Of a stretch of 6,608 nt of DNA, positions 6,101 through 6,608 are shown piece by piece; position 1 is the stretch's first letter, and every line of letters starts with the position of its first letter. The notes beneath the pieces were generated by a model. It was not told where the DNA came from and made no database searches. It saw only the letters and a list, made by a program, of their open reading frames with translations. The translations under genes and the position numbers were made by a program. The stretch comes from JBHHWH01 sp046756405 (GTDB lineage: Bacteria; Actinomycetota; Acidimicrobiia; Spongiisociales; ZC4RG35), in NCBI GenBank assembly GCA_046756405.1, contig JBHHWH010000106.1, positions 1 to 6,608 of the forward strand, written 5' to 3'.

Positions 6101-6127
6101 TGTTGGTACTGTCGGACGGGTCTTCCA

Positions 6128-6608
6128 TCAGCTACCGGGGAAGTTCGGATAGGCGATACGTTGATGGTAATGACCCACCAGGGAGTCGAGGAAGGCTCTC
6201 CGGATCTTGGTCAGATCGGCCAGCGTCAGTGGTGACTCGGAAAGCTGGCCGTCTTCGACCTTCTCGTCGATCACCTTGTCGACCACCTTCTCGATACGTT
6301 CAGGAGTGGGTTCCTCGGTCTGGAACTCGGCCCGGCAGGCTGCCTCCAGGGCATCGGCCAGCATCAGGATCGCCGTCTCGGCGGTGCGGGGCTTGTGTCC
6401 CACATGACGGAAGTCGTCGATGTCGACGTCTCCGTCGGAGACCTCCCGGGCCTTCTCGTAGAAGTAGCGCATCACACCATCGCCATGGTGGCTGACGATC
6501 CCCTCGGTCACTTCGCTGGGAATCTTGAACCGGAGGGCCAGGACAACACCGTCGGTGACGTGGCTGCGGATGATCCGGGCCGACTCCCGGGGGTCCAGCT
6601 CGTCGTGG
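6128..6608 (-). CDS. 7TM-HD family HDIG phosphohydrolase (PgpH-like), C-terminal part
   Basis: The frame enters from the right edge and ends with TGA at 6130-6128, leaving 159 visible residues. It matches the cytoplasmic HD domain of PgpH, a membrane phosphodiesterase that degrades cyclic di-AMP in Firmicutes and relatives. Seen in fragment numbering: HDELDPRESARII (1-13), SHVTDGV with H16 (15-21), SHHGDG with H40 and H41 (39-44), YFYEKA (48-53), KPRTAETAILMLADALEA (72-89) with D85, then the IEKVVDKVIDEKVEDGQL and LTLADL blocks typical of the family C-terminus. H16, H40/H41 and D85 correspond to metal-binding residues that complete the HD site. The HD pair itself, the seven membrane helices and the extracellular 7TMR-HDED domain would be beyond the window. 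A GTG at 6511 is an internal codon, not the start. The substrate is inferred from family only. Confidence 0.9.
   Translation of the reverse strand, partial: HDELDPRESARIIRSHVTDGVVLALRFKIPSEVTEGIVSHHGDGVMRYFYEKAREVSDGDVDIDDFRHVGHKPRTAETAILMLADALEAACRAEFQTEEPTPERIEKVVDKVIDEKVEDGQLSESPLTLADLTKIRRAFLDSLVGHYHQRIAYPNFPGS

Noticed and set aside
6128..6511. The HD-domain frame read as a complete small gene starting with GTG at 6511
   Set aside because: The frame stays open to the window edge, and the 32 upstream codons match the HD domain of PgpH (SHVTDGV, KIPSEVTEGIV), so the GTG is an internal valine codon.
1..6608. Mobile element, CRISPR, toxin-antitoxin, defence or biosynthetic system
   Set aside because: No transposase, integrase, direct-repeat array or paired small genes were found. 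Every stretch over 100 bases is accounted for by conserved housekeeping or metabolic genes.

Overview
This window looks like a chromosomal housekeeping cluster from a GC-rich bacterium, most probably an actinomycete-type lineage (Actinomycetota; an early-branching group such as Acidimicrobiia is possible, but this is inference from gene order and codon use). Eight of the nine genes lie on the minus strand and are read right to left. The window cuts the first and last of these minus-strand genes. No RNA gene, CRISPR array, insertion sequence or phage gene was seen.

In order of transcription (right to left): the C-terminal part of a 7TM-HD (PgpH-type) HDIG phosphohydrolase (6128-6608); ybeY, an rRNA-processing endoribonuclease (5572-6036); a CorC/HlyC-type DUF21-CBS membrane protein (4397-5575); era, a GTPase of 30S assembly (3504-4400); a crotonase-fold protein (2690-3481); recO, a recombinational repair protein (1595-2311); uppS, a cis-prenyl transferase for the cell-wall lipid carrier (837-1592); and the N-terminal 268 codons of a dimeric-type glycyl-tRNA synthetase (1-804). 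ybeY/corC and corC/era overlap by ATGA, and recO/uppS practically abut, so these are translationally coupled units.

The only plus-strand gene is a small pterin-4a-carbinolamine dehydratase (2365-2643). It is divergent from recO and convergent with the crotonase gene. Together with the crotonase gene it fills the slot between era and recO, which looks like a point where accessory metabolic genes enter an otherwise conserved ribosome/repair/envelope cluster.

The cluster joins ribosome maturation (YbeY, Era), translation (GlyRS), DNA repair (RecO), envelope precursor supply (UppS), cyclic-dinucleotide turnover (PgpH-like) and a CBS-domain membrane protein. I see no clearly novel system. The points most worth a second look are the crotonase protein that lacks both catalytic glutamates, the CorC-like protein whose membrane domain has lost family-signature residues, and a repeated TANNNT box placed 6-9 bases before start codons, which suggests leaderless or near-leaderless transcription. 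All gaps between genes are shorter than 100 bases.
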